In this document: piece after piece, positions 1 through 6,446 of the stretch | Layout of the letters: every line of letters begins with the position of its first letter | How positions within the stretch are numbered: the stretch's first letter is position 1 | NCBI GenBank assembly: GCA_025458735.1 | Contig: JALORV010000278.1 | Location: 1-7,397 of the forward strand | Source: Burkholderiaceae bacterium | GTDB lineage: Bacteria > Pseudomonadota > Gammaproteobacteria > Burkholderiales > Burkholderiaceae | DNA: 7,397 nucleotides | Direction of reading: 5' to 3' | Made by a program: the position numbers and the translations under genes | Notes under the pieces: generated by a model | Databases searched by the model: none | What the model saw: only the letters and a program-made list of their open reading frames with translations | Told to the model about the DNA's origin: nothing

Positions 1-2
1 TG

Positions 3-1004
3 ACACCCGCATTGCGCCGGCCGGTGGGCGCTGCGATGGCGGCCACGCTGGTGGTTTTTGCCGGGATGCGTGCCGACAGCGTGGACTACGCGGGCTATCA
101 GGAGATGTTCGATTGGATGGTCGAGCTCGATCTCGACTACCCCGAACGGCTGTTCTTCGCAAAGGACGTGCTGTTCGGCGTGTTGATGGACGCGCTGCAG
201 CGGGCCGGCGGAAACCTGCAGGCGCTGTTCCTGGCGGCGGCATTGCTCAGCGTCGGCCTGAAGCAGCTGGCCTTCGCGCGGGCCTTCGGGGGCAACACGG
301 CCGTGCCTTGGCTGGTGACCTTGTGCCTGAGCTTCTTCCTCCACGACTTCACCCAGATCCGAACCGCCATCGCACTGGCACTCTGTTTCCTGGCCTTGCA
401 GCACCTGGTCGCGGGCCGCGTGAAGCGGTGGCTCTGGTTGACGCTGGCGGCCGCCGGTTTTCACCTCTCGGCGATCCTGTTCCTGCCGGTGGCCGGCGTG
501 CTGCTGTTCGCGCCCCGGCGTCGCGGCATGGCGTGGGCGGTGATGACGGGTGGCCTGGTACTGGCCTTGATGGGTCTGTTCCAGCTGGTCGCCTCGATCG
601 ACCTGCGATTGGCCAGCCACGGTGAGACCACGGGTCTGAACTGGACCGCGCTGGCCGTGGCCACGTTCAAGCTGACCCTGCTGACGGCCATTGCGCTGGC
701 CCTGCGCCGCGGCACCCAGCGCCTCGAGGCCGCAGCCCGGTTGGTCTGGCCTTGCGTGATGTTCGTCGCCACGGGTGTGGTGCTGCTGTTCGCGCTGCAC
801 GACATGGCATCGGCATTGGCTTTCCGCCTGTACGAGTTCTTCGACGCATTCTCGATCTTCGTGATCGCGCTCGGTCTGATGCAGCGGCACGCGGTTCCGG
901 TTCTGCTGTCGCTGGGCTATTGCGCGTTCGGCGTGCTGCTGCAGTGGTTGCCCGGGCTGTTCACGCCCTACCAGTTTGCGCCGCTGGCCAGCTTGTTCGG
1001 TTGA
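3..1004 (+). CDS. EpsG/Wzy-type polysaccharide polymerase, 5' end outside window
   Basis: Polytopic inner-membrane protein predicted to polymerise lipid-linked polysaccharide repeat units. The frame is open from base 3 with no stop before the window edge. EpsG-family proteins usually have about 40-50 residues before the conserved AGMRADSVDY block, so the start most likely lies upstream. TTG at 12 and ATG at 36 are possible but would give an unusually short N-terminus. Counting from base 12, family-like features are R20 with DSVDY (22-26), HDFTQIRTAIALAL (111-124), FH (150-151) and a late RLYEFF (272-277). Hydrophobic stretches at about 70-90, 98-110, 115-133, 139-167, 173-195, 213-231, 246-262, 278-290 and 294-313 suggest eight or nine membrane segments, separated by short Arg-rich loops. 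The next gene starts 10 bp downstream, so they are probably co-transcribed. Which sugar linkage it forms cannot be read from the sequence. The family call is fairly secure and the exact role (Wzy-like) is inferred. Confidence 0.8.
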   Translation, partial: TPALRRPVGAAMAATLVVFAGMRADSVDYAGYQEMFDWMVELDLDYPERLFFAKDVLFGVLMDALQRAGGNLQALFLAAALLSVGLKQLAFARAFGGNTAVPWLVTLCLSFFLHDFTQIRTAIALALCFLALQHLVAGRVKRWLWLTLAAAGFHLSAILFLPVAGVLLFAPRRRGMAWAVMTGGLVLALMGLFQLVASIDLRLASHGETTGLNWTALAVATFKLTLLTAIALALRRGTQRLEAAARLVWPCVMFVATGVVLLFALHDMASALAFRLYEFFDAFSIFVIALGLMQRHAVPVLLSLGYCAFGVLLQWLPGLFTPYQFAPLASLFG

Positions 1005-1014
1005 GCGCCCGGCG

Positions 1015-1824
1015 ATGAGCAGCAGCCTGTCGATCGTCATCGTCAACTGGAACTCGGGCGAGTTGCTTCGCGAGTGCCTGGCGTCGATCGCGCCCAGCAA
1101 ATCGGCGCTGGCGGGTGCCGCGTGCAACCAGGGCGCGGCCGCCTGTGAAACGGACCTGATCCTGTTTCTCAATCCGGACACCCGGCTGTTCGCCGACTCG
1201 CTGCGGGTGGCCGTGGAAGCATTCGCGCGGCCCGGACATGAACGCGTGGGCATCGTCGGACTGGCACTGCAAGACGACAGCGGCCAGGTCGTGCCCAGTT
1301 GTGCCCGCTTCCCGCGTGCCCACCACTTCCTGACCCACGCCGTCGGCATCGACCGGGTGTGGCCGCAAACCGGCCACGCCATGACCGAGTGGGACCATCT
1401 CAGCACGCGCCGGGTGGACCAGGTCATCGGCGCGTTCTTCATGATCCGGCGCAGCCTGTTCGAGCGCCTGGACGGCTTCGACGAACGCTTCTTCGTCTAC
1501 TTCGAAGAAGTGGACCTGGCCCGCCGCGCGGCGCAATCGGGCTGGGCCAGCCTGCACGTGGCCGAAGCGCGGGCGTATCACAAGGGCGGCGGCACCTCGC
1601 AGGCGGTGCGCGCGAAGCGCTTGTTCTATTCGCTGCGCAGCCGGCTGAAGTATTCGGCCAAGCACCACGGCGTGGCCGAGCGGGCGTTGCTGGGCGTGGT
1701 CACCTGGGGCCTGGAACCGCTGGCCCGCACGGTGTTGCTGCTGCTGCGCGGGCGCGGCTCGGAATTGACCGAGCTGTTCCAGGCCTACCGCTGGCTGTGG
1801 AAGGACAGGACTGCGGCGCCGTGA
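1015..1824 (+). CDS. Glycosyltransferase family 2 (rhamnosyltransferase-like) with internal in-frame deletion
   Basis: GT-A fold transferase expected to move a sugar from a nucleotide donor to a lipid-linked acceptor at the cytoplasmic membrane face. ATG at 1015 is chosen because SSSLSIVIVNWNSGELL immediately follows, the canonical GT2 N-terminus. The frame runs back to 976, but that extension overlaps the upstream gene and has no family character. Visible motifs are SIVIVNWN (6-13), CNQGAA (37-42), FLNPDT with the metal-binding Asp55 (51-56), VIGAFFMIRR, FDERFFVYFEEVDL (155-168, with the probable catalytic-base region EEVD) and YHKGGGTS (188-195). A hydrophobic C-terminal patch (ALLGVVTWGLEPLARTVLLLL) may bind the membrane. 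The product is 269 aa, where relatives are about 300 or more. CLASIAPS (21-28) is followed almost directly by LAGAACNQG, so roughly 35-40 residues that normally include the VVDNASxDGS motif are absent, without loss of frame. Activity is therefore doubtful. It is paralogous to the broken GT2 at 5903-6400. Confidence 0.85.
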   Translation: MSSSLSIVIVNWNSGELLRECLASIAPSKSALAGAACNQGAAACETDLILFLNPDTRLFADSLRVAVEAFARPGHERVGIVGLALQDDSGQVVPSCARFPRAHHFLTHAVGIDRVWPQTGHAMTEWDHLSTRRVDQVIGAFFMIRRSLFERLDGFDERFFVYFEEVDLARRAAQSGWASLHVAEARAYHKGGGTSQAVRAKRLFYSLRSRLKYSAKHHGVAERALLGVVTWGLEPLARTVLLLLRGRGSELTELFQAYRWLWKDRTAAP

Positions 1825-1840
1825 CCTTGGGCACGCCGCT

Positions 1841-2833
1841 TCAGGTCGCTGCGCCTGCGGCGCGCCGCGCGATGGTGCGGTAGGTCTCGATCACCCGACG
1901 TTCGTCGAAGTGGTCCTCGACGTGTCTGCGCCCCGCCACGCCCATGCTCGCCCAAACCGCCGGACCGGCTTCGATGAAGCGTTGCATGGCGCCCGCGAGC
2001 GCGGCGCTGTCGCGTGATGCACACAGCAGTCCGGTGCGTCCGTCGACCACCGCGTCCCTGCAGCCCGGCACGTCGGTGGCGATGCAGGGCCGAGCCATGG
2101 CCGCGGCCTCCAGCAGGACGCGCGGCACCCCTTCCCGATAGGACGGCAGCACCACGCAGAGCGCGCGAGCCAGGTGGGGCCGCACGTCGTCGCAGGTGCC
2201 GAGCAGTTCGACCAGACCTTCCTCCTCCCACGAGCGGACCTCGTCGGCCGGGATCGCCGTCGGATTGACAGGCGCGCCTCCCGTCGGCAGTGGCACCGGC
2301 GCAAAGCGATCGAGGTCGACGCCCGAACCAGGGACGCGCACGGTGCGTTCCGGATCCACGAGTCCTGCGGCGAGGAATTCGCTGCGGTCGTCCTCGTTCT
2401 GGAAGACGACGGTGCGGGCCCGGCTGAAGGCCAGGCGGTACAGACCTGCGACCAATCGCGTCAGCAGGCCGCGCTGAATGAATGCCCGCCCCAGTCCGGA
2501 GACGTTGGGCACGTGGACCAAGGGCAGGCCACGCGCGGCGAGACCGGCGTAGATGTTGGCCTTGGGCGTGTAGGTGAAGGCCAGGTCGACCTGCCCGCGG
2601 GCCAGCGCCCGGCGCAGGTCGGCCACGGCGCGCAGCTCGCGCCACGGGTTCGTGCCGGCGGCCGCCAGCGGCCACTCGGTCCACTCGAAGCCGTCGGTCT
2701 GCAGCTTCTGGGCATAGGCGTCGGTCGGGCTGATGGCGACGACCTCGTGACCGTCGTCGCGCAGCGCCTGCATCAGGCGGCGCCGGAAGTTGTACAGGTA
2801 CCAGGCGGAGTTCGCCACGACGGCGATCTTCAT
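1841..2833 (-). CDS. Glycosyltransferase family 4 with internal in-frame deletion
   Basis: GT-B fold glycosyltransferase predicted to add one sugar to the lipid-linked repeat unit. ATG at 2833 begins MKIAVVANSAWYLYNFRRRL, the typical N-terminus of this subfamily. This start overlaps the asnB stop as ATGA (2830-2833), indicating translational coupling. An upstream extension of 16 residues in the same frame has no family character. Motifs in the 330-aa product are TYTPKANIYAGLAA (87-100), HVPNVSGLGRAF (107-118), VFQNEDDRSEF (143-153), RVPGSGVDLDRF (166-177), DDVRPHLA (215-222), VVLPSYREGVPRVLLEAAAM (227-246, containing the E(x7)E-type acidic motif) and TDVPGCRD (253-260). Relatives are about 370-380 aa. 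After FAPVPLPTGGAPV (177-189) the sequence jumps directly to NPTAIP (190-195). The segment normally reading roughly FLLVARMLxDKGVxEYVEAAR...FxLLG is absent, including the Arg and Lys that contact the donor diphosphate. The frame is kept, but the enzyme is probably impaired. It ends 16 bp from the convergent GT2 stop. Confidence 0.85.
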   Translation of the reverse strand: MKIAVVANSAWYLYNFRRRLMQALRDDGHEVVAISPTDAYAQKLQTDGFEWTEWPLAAAGTNPWRELRAVADLRRALARGQVDLAFTYTPKANIYAGLAARGLPLVHVPNVSGLGRAFIQRGLLTRLVAGLYRLAFSRARTVVFQNEDDRSEFLAAGLVDPERTVRVPGSGVDLDRFAPVPLPTGGAPVNPTAIPADEVRSWEEEGLVELLGTCDDVRPHLARALCVVLPSYREGVPRVLLEAAAMARPCIATDVPGCRDAVVDGRTGLLCASRDSAALAGAMQRFIEAGPAVWASMGVAGRRHVEDHFDERRVIETYRTIARRAAGAAT

Positions 2834-4782
2834 CGCGCACCGACCTCCTGCCGCCATGCCTGCCACATCAGCACGTTCCACAATGCGCCGGCCCAGTGCC
2901 CATCACCGGCCAGGAGGGAGGCCCAGGCGCTGCGGATCGGGCCCGGGACGAGGAAACCGTCGTCGCGCAGACGCCGCTCGTCGAGCAGTGCCTCGGCCCA
3001 GTCGCGCAACGGCCCCCGCAGCCAGGCCTGCAGCGGCACCGCAAAACCCTGCTTCGGCCGCTCGATCAGATGCGGTGGCACGTGCCGGTACAGCACCTGG
3101 CGCAGCAGCCACTTGGTCTGTCCGTCGCGCAGCTTGAAGTGCAGGGGGATCTGCCACGCAAATTCGACCACGCGGTGGTCCAGCAGCGGAACGCGTGTCT
3201 CGAGTGACACGGCCATGGCCGCGCGGTCCACCTTGACGAGGATGTCGTCGGGCAGGTAGGTACGCTGGTCCAGCAGGCACATGCGCTCGATGCCGTCGGG
3301 TCCATCGTGCAGCGGCTCGTCGAAGGCGGTCGCGGGTTCGTGGCCACCCTCGACCAGCGTCGCGGGCTCGAGCCACTGCGAGGCCAGCGCGCGATGCATC
3401 GCCTCCAGCGTCGGCATCGGCAGCACGCAGCGCGCCAGCTTGTGCAGCTTGGGTCCGACCTCGGCGTGCCGCTGCCGTGCCGGCCTCAGCGCCTGCAGGC
3501 GATCGGCCAGCGCGCTCCAGGTGCCGGCATCGACGCCCAGCAGCGCTCGCGCAGCAGCGCGCCGCAGCGGCAGCGGCACGCGGCCGATGCGATGCCACAG
3601 GCGATCGGCGATCAGGTAGCGGTTGTAGCCAGCGAAGAGCTCATCGCCGCCGTCGCCCGACAAGGCGACGACGACCCCCCGGCGGGCCATCGCGGTGACG
3701 AGCGCGGTCGGGATCTGCGAGGAGTCGGCGAACGGTTCGTCGTACAGGCGCGGCAGGTGCGGCACGACGGCCAGCGCATCGGCGGCCGAGACGCGCAACT
3801 CCGTGTGGTCCGTGCCCAGGTGTGCGGCGACGGCGCGGGCATGCTCGGCTTCGTCGAACCCGGGATGATCGAATCCGATCGCAAAGCTGCGCACCCGCTC
3901 GTGCGCGCCGCGCACCATCATCGCAACGACGGTCGAGGAGTCGACGCCGCCCGACAGGAAGGCCCCGAGCGGAACGTCGGCGAGCAGCTGGCTGCGCACC
4001 GCTTGCAGCAGCAGGGCCTCCAACCGGTCCGTCGCCTCCGCGTCGGTCCACACAGCGGTCTCGGTCCGACTGGCCAGCCCTTGGCGTGCCGCTTCGTCGA
4101 TGCGCCACCAGCGACCGTGCTCGTCCGCACGACCGGCCGCACAGCGCACCCAGGCACCGGGCTCGAGCTTGCGCACACCACGGTAGATCGACCACGGCGC
4201 AGGCACCGCGGAATGCCGCAGGTACAGCGTCAGCGCGTCGCGGTCGATGTCACCGCGCCACTCCGGGTGGACACGCAGCGCCTTCAACTCGGAGCCGAAG
4301 ACCATGTCGCCGTTCGGAAGATGTCCCCAGTACAGGGGTTTCTCGCCCATGCGGTCCCGGACCAGCGTCAGGCTGTGCGTCTCGCGGTCCCAGACCGCTA
4401 TCGCGAACATCCCCACCAGGCGCGGCAAGGCCTCGACGACACCCCAGCGGCTGAATGCGGCGAGCAGGGTCTCGGTGTCGGAATGTCCCCGCCACGGCAG
4501 GGGTCCGAGCACGGAGCGCAGTTCCAGATGGTTGTAGATCTCGCCGTTGTAGGCAACGACGTAGCGCCCGCAGTGCGACACCATCGGCTGTGCACCCTGG
4601 GGCGACAGGTCGACGATGGCGAGTCGGCGATGACCGAGGGCGACGCGCTGGGCGGCGTCGACCCACTGGCCGTCATGGTCCGGGCCACGGTGGGCAATCG
4701 CGTCGGCCATGCGCCGGACCTGGTCGCGCATGGCCTCCGCGGGTTGCGCCGAAGCGCCTATGAAGCCGGTGATGCCGCACAT
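2830..4782 (-). CDS. asnB: Asparagine synthase (glutamine-hydrolysing)-like amidotransferase
   Basis: Class II glutamine amidotransferase joined to an ATP-dependent synthetase domain. Glutamine is hydrolysed in the N-terminal half and the ammonia is channelled to an adenylated carboxylate. The start is fixed by MCGITGFIG, where Cys2 becomes the N-terminal nucleophile. Glutaminase motifs are HRGPD (31-35), GHRRLAIVDLS (50-60), YNGEIYNH (78-85), SDTETLL (101-107), DRMGEKPLYW (143-152) and FGSELKAL (162-169). Synthetase motifs are the PPi loop SGGVDSS (277-283), FAIGFDHPGFDEAEHA, YDEPFADSSQIPT (347-359) and SGDGGDELFAGYNRY (375-389), then LPDDILVKVDRAAMAVSLETRVPLLD and ERPKQGFAVPL. At 650 aa it appears complete with every expected motif, unlike the neighbouring transferases. 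No good Shine-Dalgarno sequence precedes the ATG: the 48 bp before it on the minus strand are C-rich. In a polysaccharide operon such proteins are usually inferred to amidate a uronic acid or an amino-acid substituent rather than supply free asparagine. That role, and the use of the generic symbol, are inference. Confidence 0.93.
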   Translation of the reverse strand: MCGITGFIGASAQPAEAMRDQVRRMADAIAHRGPDHDGQWVDAAQRVALGHRRLAIVDLSPQGAQPMVSHCGRYVVAYNGEIYNHLELRSVLGPLPWRGHSDTETLLAAFSRWGVVEALPRLVGMFAIAVWDRETHSLTLVRDRMGEKPLYWGHLPNGDMVFGSELKALRVHPEWRGDIDRDALTLYLRHSAVPAPWSIYRGVRKLEPGAWVRCAAGRADEHGRWWRIDEAARQGLASRTETAVWTDAEATDRLEALLLQAVRSQLLADVPLGAFLSGGVDSSTVVAMMVRGAHERVRSFAIGFDHPGFDEAEHARAVAAHLGTDHTELRVSAADALAVVPHLPRLYDEPFADSSQIPTALVTAMARRGVVVALSGDGGDELFAGYNRYLIADRLWHRIGRVPLPLRRAAARALLGVDAGTWSALADRLQALRPARQRHAEVGPKLHKLARCVLPMPTLEAMHRALASQWLEPATLVEGGHEPATAFDEPLHDGPDGIERMCLLDQRTYLPDDILVKVDRAAMAVSLETRVPLLDHRVVEFAWQIPLHFKLRDGQTKWLLRQVLYRHVPPHLIERPKQGFAVPLQAWLRGPLRDWAEALLDERRLRDDGFLVPGPIRSAWASLLAGDGHWAGALWNVLMWQAWRQEVGAR

Positions 4783-4830
4783 GGGAGGGGTGTGATCGTC
4801 GGTGGTGGCGAGCCCTGGCTTGGGCGACCT

Positions 4831-5906
4831 TCAGCGCCTGGCGCCCAGCTCCTGCAGCCAAGCCGCCAGCTTTGGGGCCGCCACCTGAAGGCTGTACCGC
4901 GACTCGACCAACGCGCGCCCCTGTGCACCCAGCCGGCGGCGCAGGGCGGCGTCGTCCGCCAGGCACGTCAAGGCTTCCACCCACTCTGCGTCGGTGGCAG
5001 CCAGAAAGCCGTTCTGGCCGGGTTGCACGATCTTCGTATTGACACCCACGGGAGAGGCCACCACCGGGACGCCGCAACGCCGCAAGCCAGGTATTGAACG
5101 AGTTTGTAGCCGCACTTGCCGCGCTCCCAGGGGGAATCGGGCAGCGGCATCACGCCCACGTCGAGCTCGGCGATCGCCTGCACTTCCCCGGCTTCGGTCC
5201 AGGGCACGTGCTCGGTCGGCACCCCGGGCAGGTCGAGCGTGGCACCGATCAAGCGCAGCACGATGCGACGCTGGGTTGCCAGTGCTGCCAACGGTGCGGC
5301 AAGCAGGCGCATGTAATCGATGGTTGCGGGCGAACCGATCCAGCCGATGCGAAGCGGACCGTCCACCTCAGACGGGCGCGCGGCGACGGCATAGCGCTGA
5401 AGGTCCACCACCGTCGGCAGCACCTCGACGCGCGGCGCCCCAGCCTGCCGCGCCCGCTGAGCCAGGTAGTCGTTGCCGGCCACCACCAGTGCGGCGGCCC
5501 GCATCAGGCGGTCGATCTTGCCGCCGAAAAGCGCGCGCGCCACGCCCGATCGGTGCAGGTCATAGCTGTGGAAGACGGCGTCGTCGTAGTCCAGCACCAC
5601 GGGGCGCCGTCCCCAGGCCAGGCGCTCCAGCCAGGCGGGAGCCCAAGGCCAGAGTTCCTTCTCGATCCACACGACGTCCGCCGAGTCGCGCCGTGCGAGC
5701 AAAACGGCAGCGCGCCCTGCGTAGGCGCGCGCAATGGCAACGGGTGTCGGACGCCCGGCGTACTTGCGGCGCAGGTACTCGTCGTCCAGTAACGGGCTGA
5801 CATCGATGTCCAGTCCGAGGCGCCTCAGCTCCGGCAGGAACTGCAGCCATCGGATGCGGGAGGAGGCGCCGAGGGCAGCGTACCGCGGATAGGCCATGAC
5901 CCTCAT
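4831..5906 (-). pseudogene. Glycosyltransferase family 4, frameshifted by an 8-bp tandem duplication
   Basis: GT-B fold transferase of the subfamily beginning MRVMAYPRYAALGASSRIRWLQFLP. ATG at 5906 is chosen because the family N-terminus starts there and because it overlaps the preceding GT2 stop as ATGA (5903-5906). Motifs include IEKELWPWAP (81-90), VVLDYDDAVFHSYDLH (103-118), VVAGNDYLA (141-149), LPTVVDLQRY (163-172), LRIGWIGSPAT (185-195), LDVGVMPLPDSPWERGKCGYKLVQYLACGV (248-277). After residue 277 the original frame turns into unrelated sequence and stops at 4968 (312 aa). The correct continuation, PVVASPVGVNTKIVQPGQNGFLAATDAEW and on to LQELGARR, is in another frame and ends at the TGA at 4831. 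The shift lies exactly at two adjacent copies of an 8-bp unit (5069-5084). With one copy removed, the gene is 1068 bp and encodes 355 aa reading LACGVPVVASPVGVN, as relatives do. Without that repair, the C-terminal nucleotide-binding half is lost. It is either a recent pseudogene, a reversible switch or a sequence error. Confidence 0.88.
5069..5084. repeat. Perfect 8-bp tandem duplication causing a frameshift
   Basis: The unit acgccgca occurs twice, at 5069-5076 and 5077-5084 (on the coding minus strand, tgcggcgt twice). It sits inside the codons for ACGV in the family-4 glycosyltransferase. Deleting either copy rejoins GYKLVQYLACGV to PVVASPVGVN in a single frame. The frame repair is seen directly. 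Whether copy number varies in the living cell is unknown. Confidence 0.93.
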
Positions 5907-6400
5907 CGCCATCGTCGTGCACGCCACAGCGCCGGCAGGTCGCGGTAGACCAGCGCGAAACCGCGCCACGTGAAGCGCAGGACTTGCCAGGACCGCCGCA
6001 GCAGCGCCCGGACCGTGCGTGCAAGCGGCTCGCAGACCAGCGTCGTGGCGGCGTGGGTCCAGGCTTGCCAGGCCGGCAGACGCTTGAATCCGTAGAGCAG
6101 GCGGCTACGCGTCGCATAGAACAGGCGCTCGGCCTTCACCTGACGGGACACGCCGCCGCCCAGGTGAAAGGACGGCGGCGAGGCGACAAAGCGGGTGAGC
6201 AGCCCCATGCGGCGAGCCCTCAGCGAGAGGTCCAGATCCTCGAGGTAGACGAAGAAGCGTTCGTCGAACCCGCCCAGGGCCTGGAAGGTGGCCGCGCGAA
6301 TCATTTAGAAAGCCCCGATCACGTGATCCACGGTGCGATCCGAACGATGGTCCCACTCGACCATCCGGCTGTCCGCCAGGCGGGGCCAGATTGACTCGGC
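5903..6400 (-). pseudogene. Glycosyltransferase family 2 remnant: N-terminal half lost, plus in-frame stop
   Basis: Reading from 6400 leftward in one frame gives AESIWPRLADSRMVEWDHRSDRTVDHVIGAF, then TAA (6305-6307), then MIRAATFQALGGFDERFFVYLEDLDLSLRARRMG and a normal C-terminus ending RARRWR with TGA at 5903. It aligns motif by motif with the GT2 at 1015-1824 (DRVWPQTGHAMTEWDH, VDQVIGAFFMIRR, GFDERFFVYFEEVDL, HKGGGTS, EPLARTV). This shows that TAA replaced a single aromatic or aliphatic codon between F and M. Everything N-terminal of the IWP block, about 150 residues including SIVIVNWN, VDNAS and NPDT, is missing. The same frame hits TGA at 6401-6403, only about 45 bp after the aminotransferase stop. 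The ATG directly after the stop (6304) could allow a 133-aa fragment, but this would lack the donor-binding domain. The intact stop still overlaps the next gene's ATG, so the fragment may persist for translational coupling. The right-hand boundary is approximate. Confidence 0.88.
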
Positions 6401-6446
6401 TCACCGATATATGCTGCAGCAACCAGACCGAGGTCTGCCGCTGCCG

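Noticed and set aside
1813..1839. Possible hairpin (gcggcg / cgccgc with a 15-nt loop) at the convergent gene junction
   Set aside because: The stem is only 6 bp, the loop is long, there is no U tract on either strand, and part of it is coding. It does not support a terminator call.
2265..2270. ttgaca -35-like hexamer on the plus strand (also TTGACT at 6391 and 7260)
   Set aside because: All lie inside or antisense to coding or remnant sequence, without a convincing -10 at 16-18 bp that would drive a supported gene.
2271..2278. ggcgcgcc octamer at the GT4 deletion point, also present at 1859-1866
   Set aside because: About one such 8-mer is expected by chance in a window this GC-rich. The second copy is not at the other lesion points.
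2174..3259. 361-codon plus-strand open frame opposite the GT4/asnB junction
   Set aside because: No family features, and it lies across two well-supported minus-strand genes. It is treated as a compositional shadow.
3307..5097. 596-codon open frame on the plus strand, antisense to asnB and the frameshifted GT4
   Set aside because: The composition is Arg/Gly/Gln-rich with no recognisable domain, and it spans two genes with clear motifs on the minus strand. Long antisense frames are expected at this GC content.
6105..6422. 105-codon minus-strand frame overlapping the GT2 remnant
   Set aside because: It is out of frame with the conserved GT2 motifs and has no family resemblance. It is a shadow of the remnant.
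6424..6437. Palindrome cagacc-ga-ggtctg just after the aminotransferase stop
   Set aside because: The loop is 2 nt and no T run follows. It could be chance in the debris of the deleted GT2 start, so it is not called a terminator or operator.
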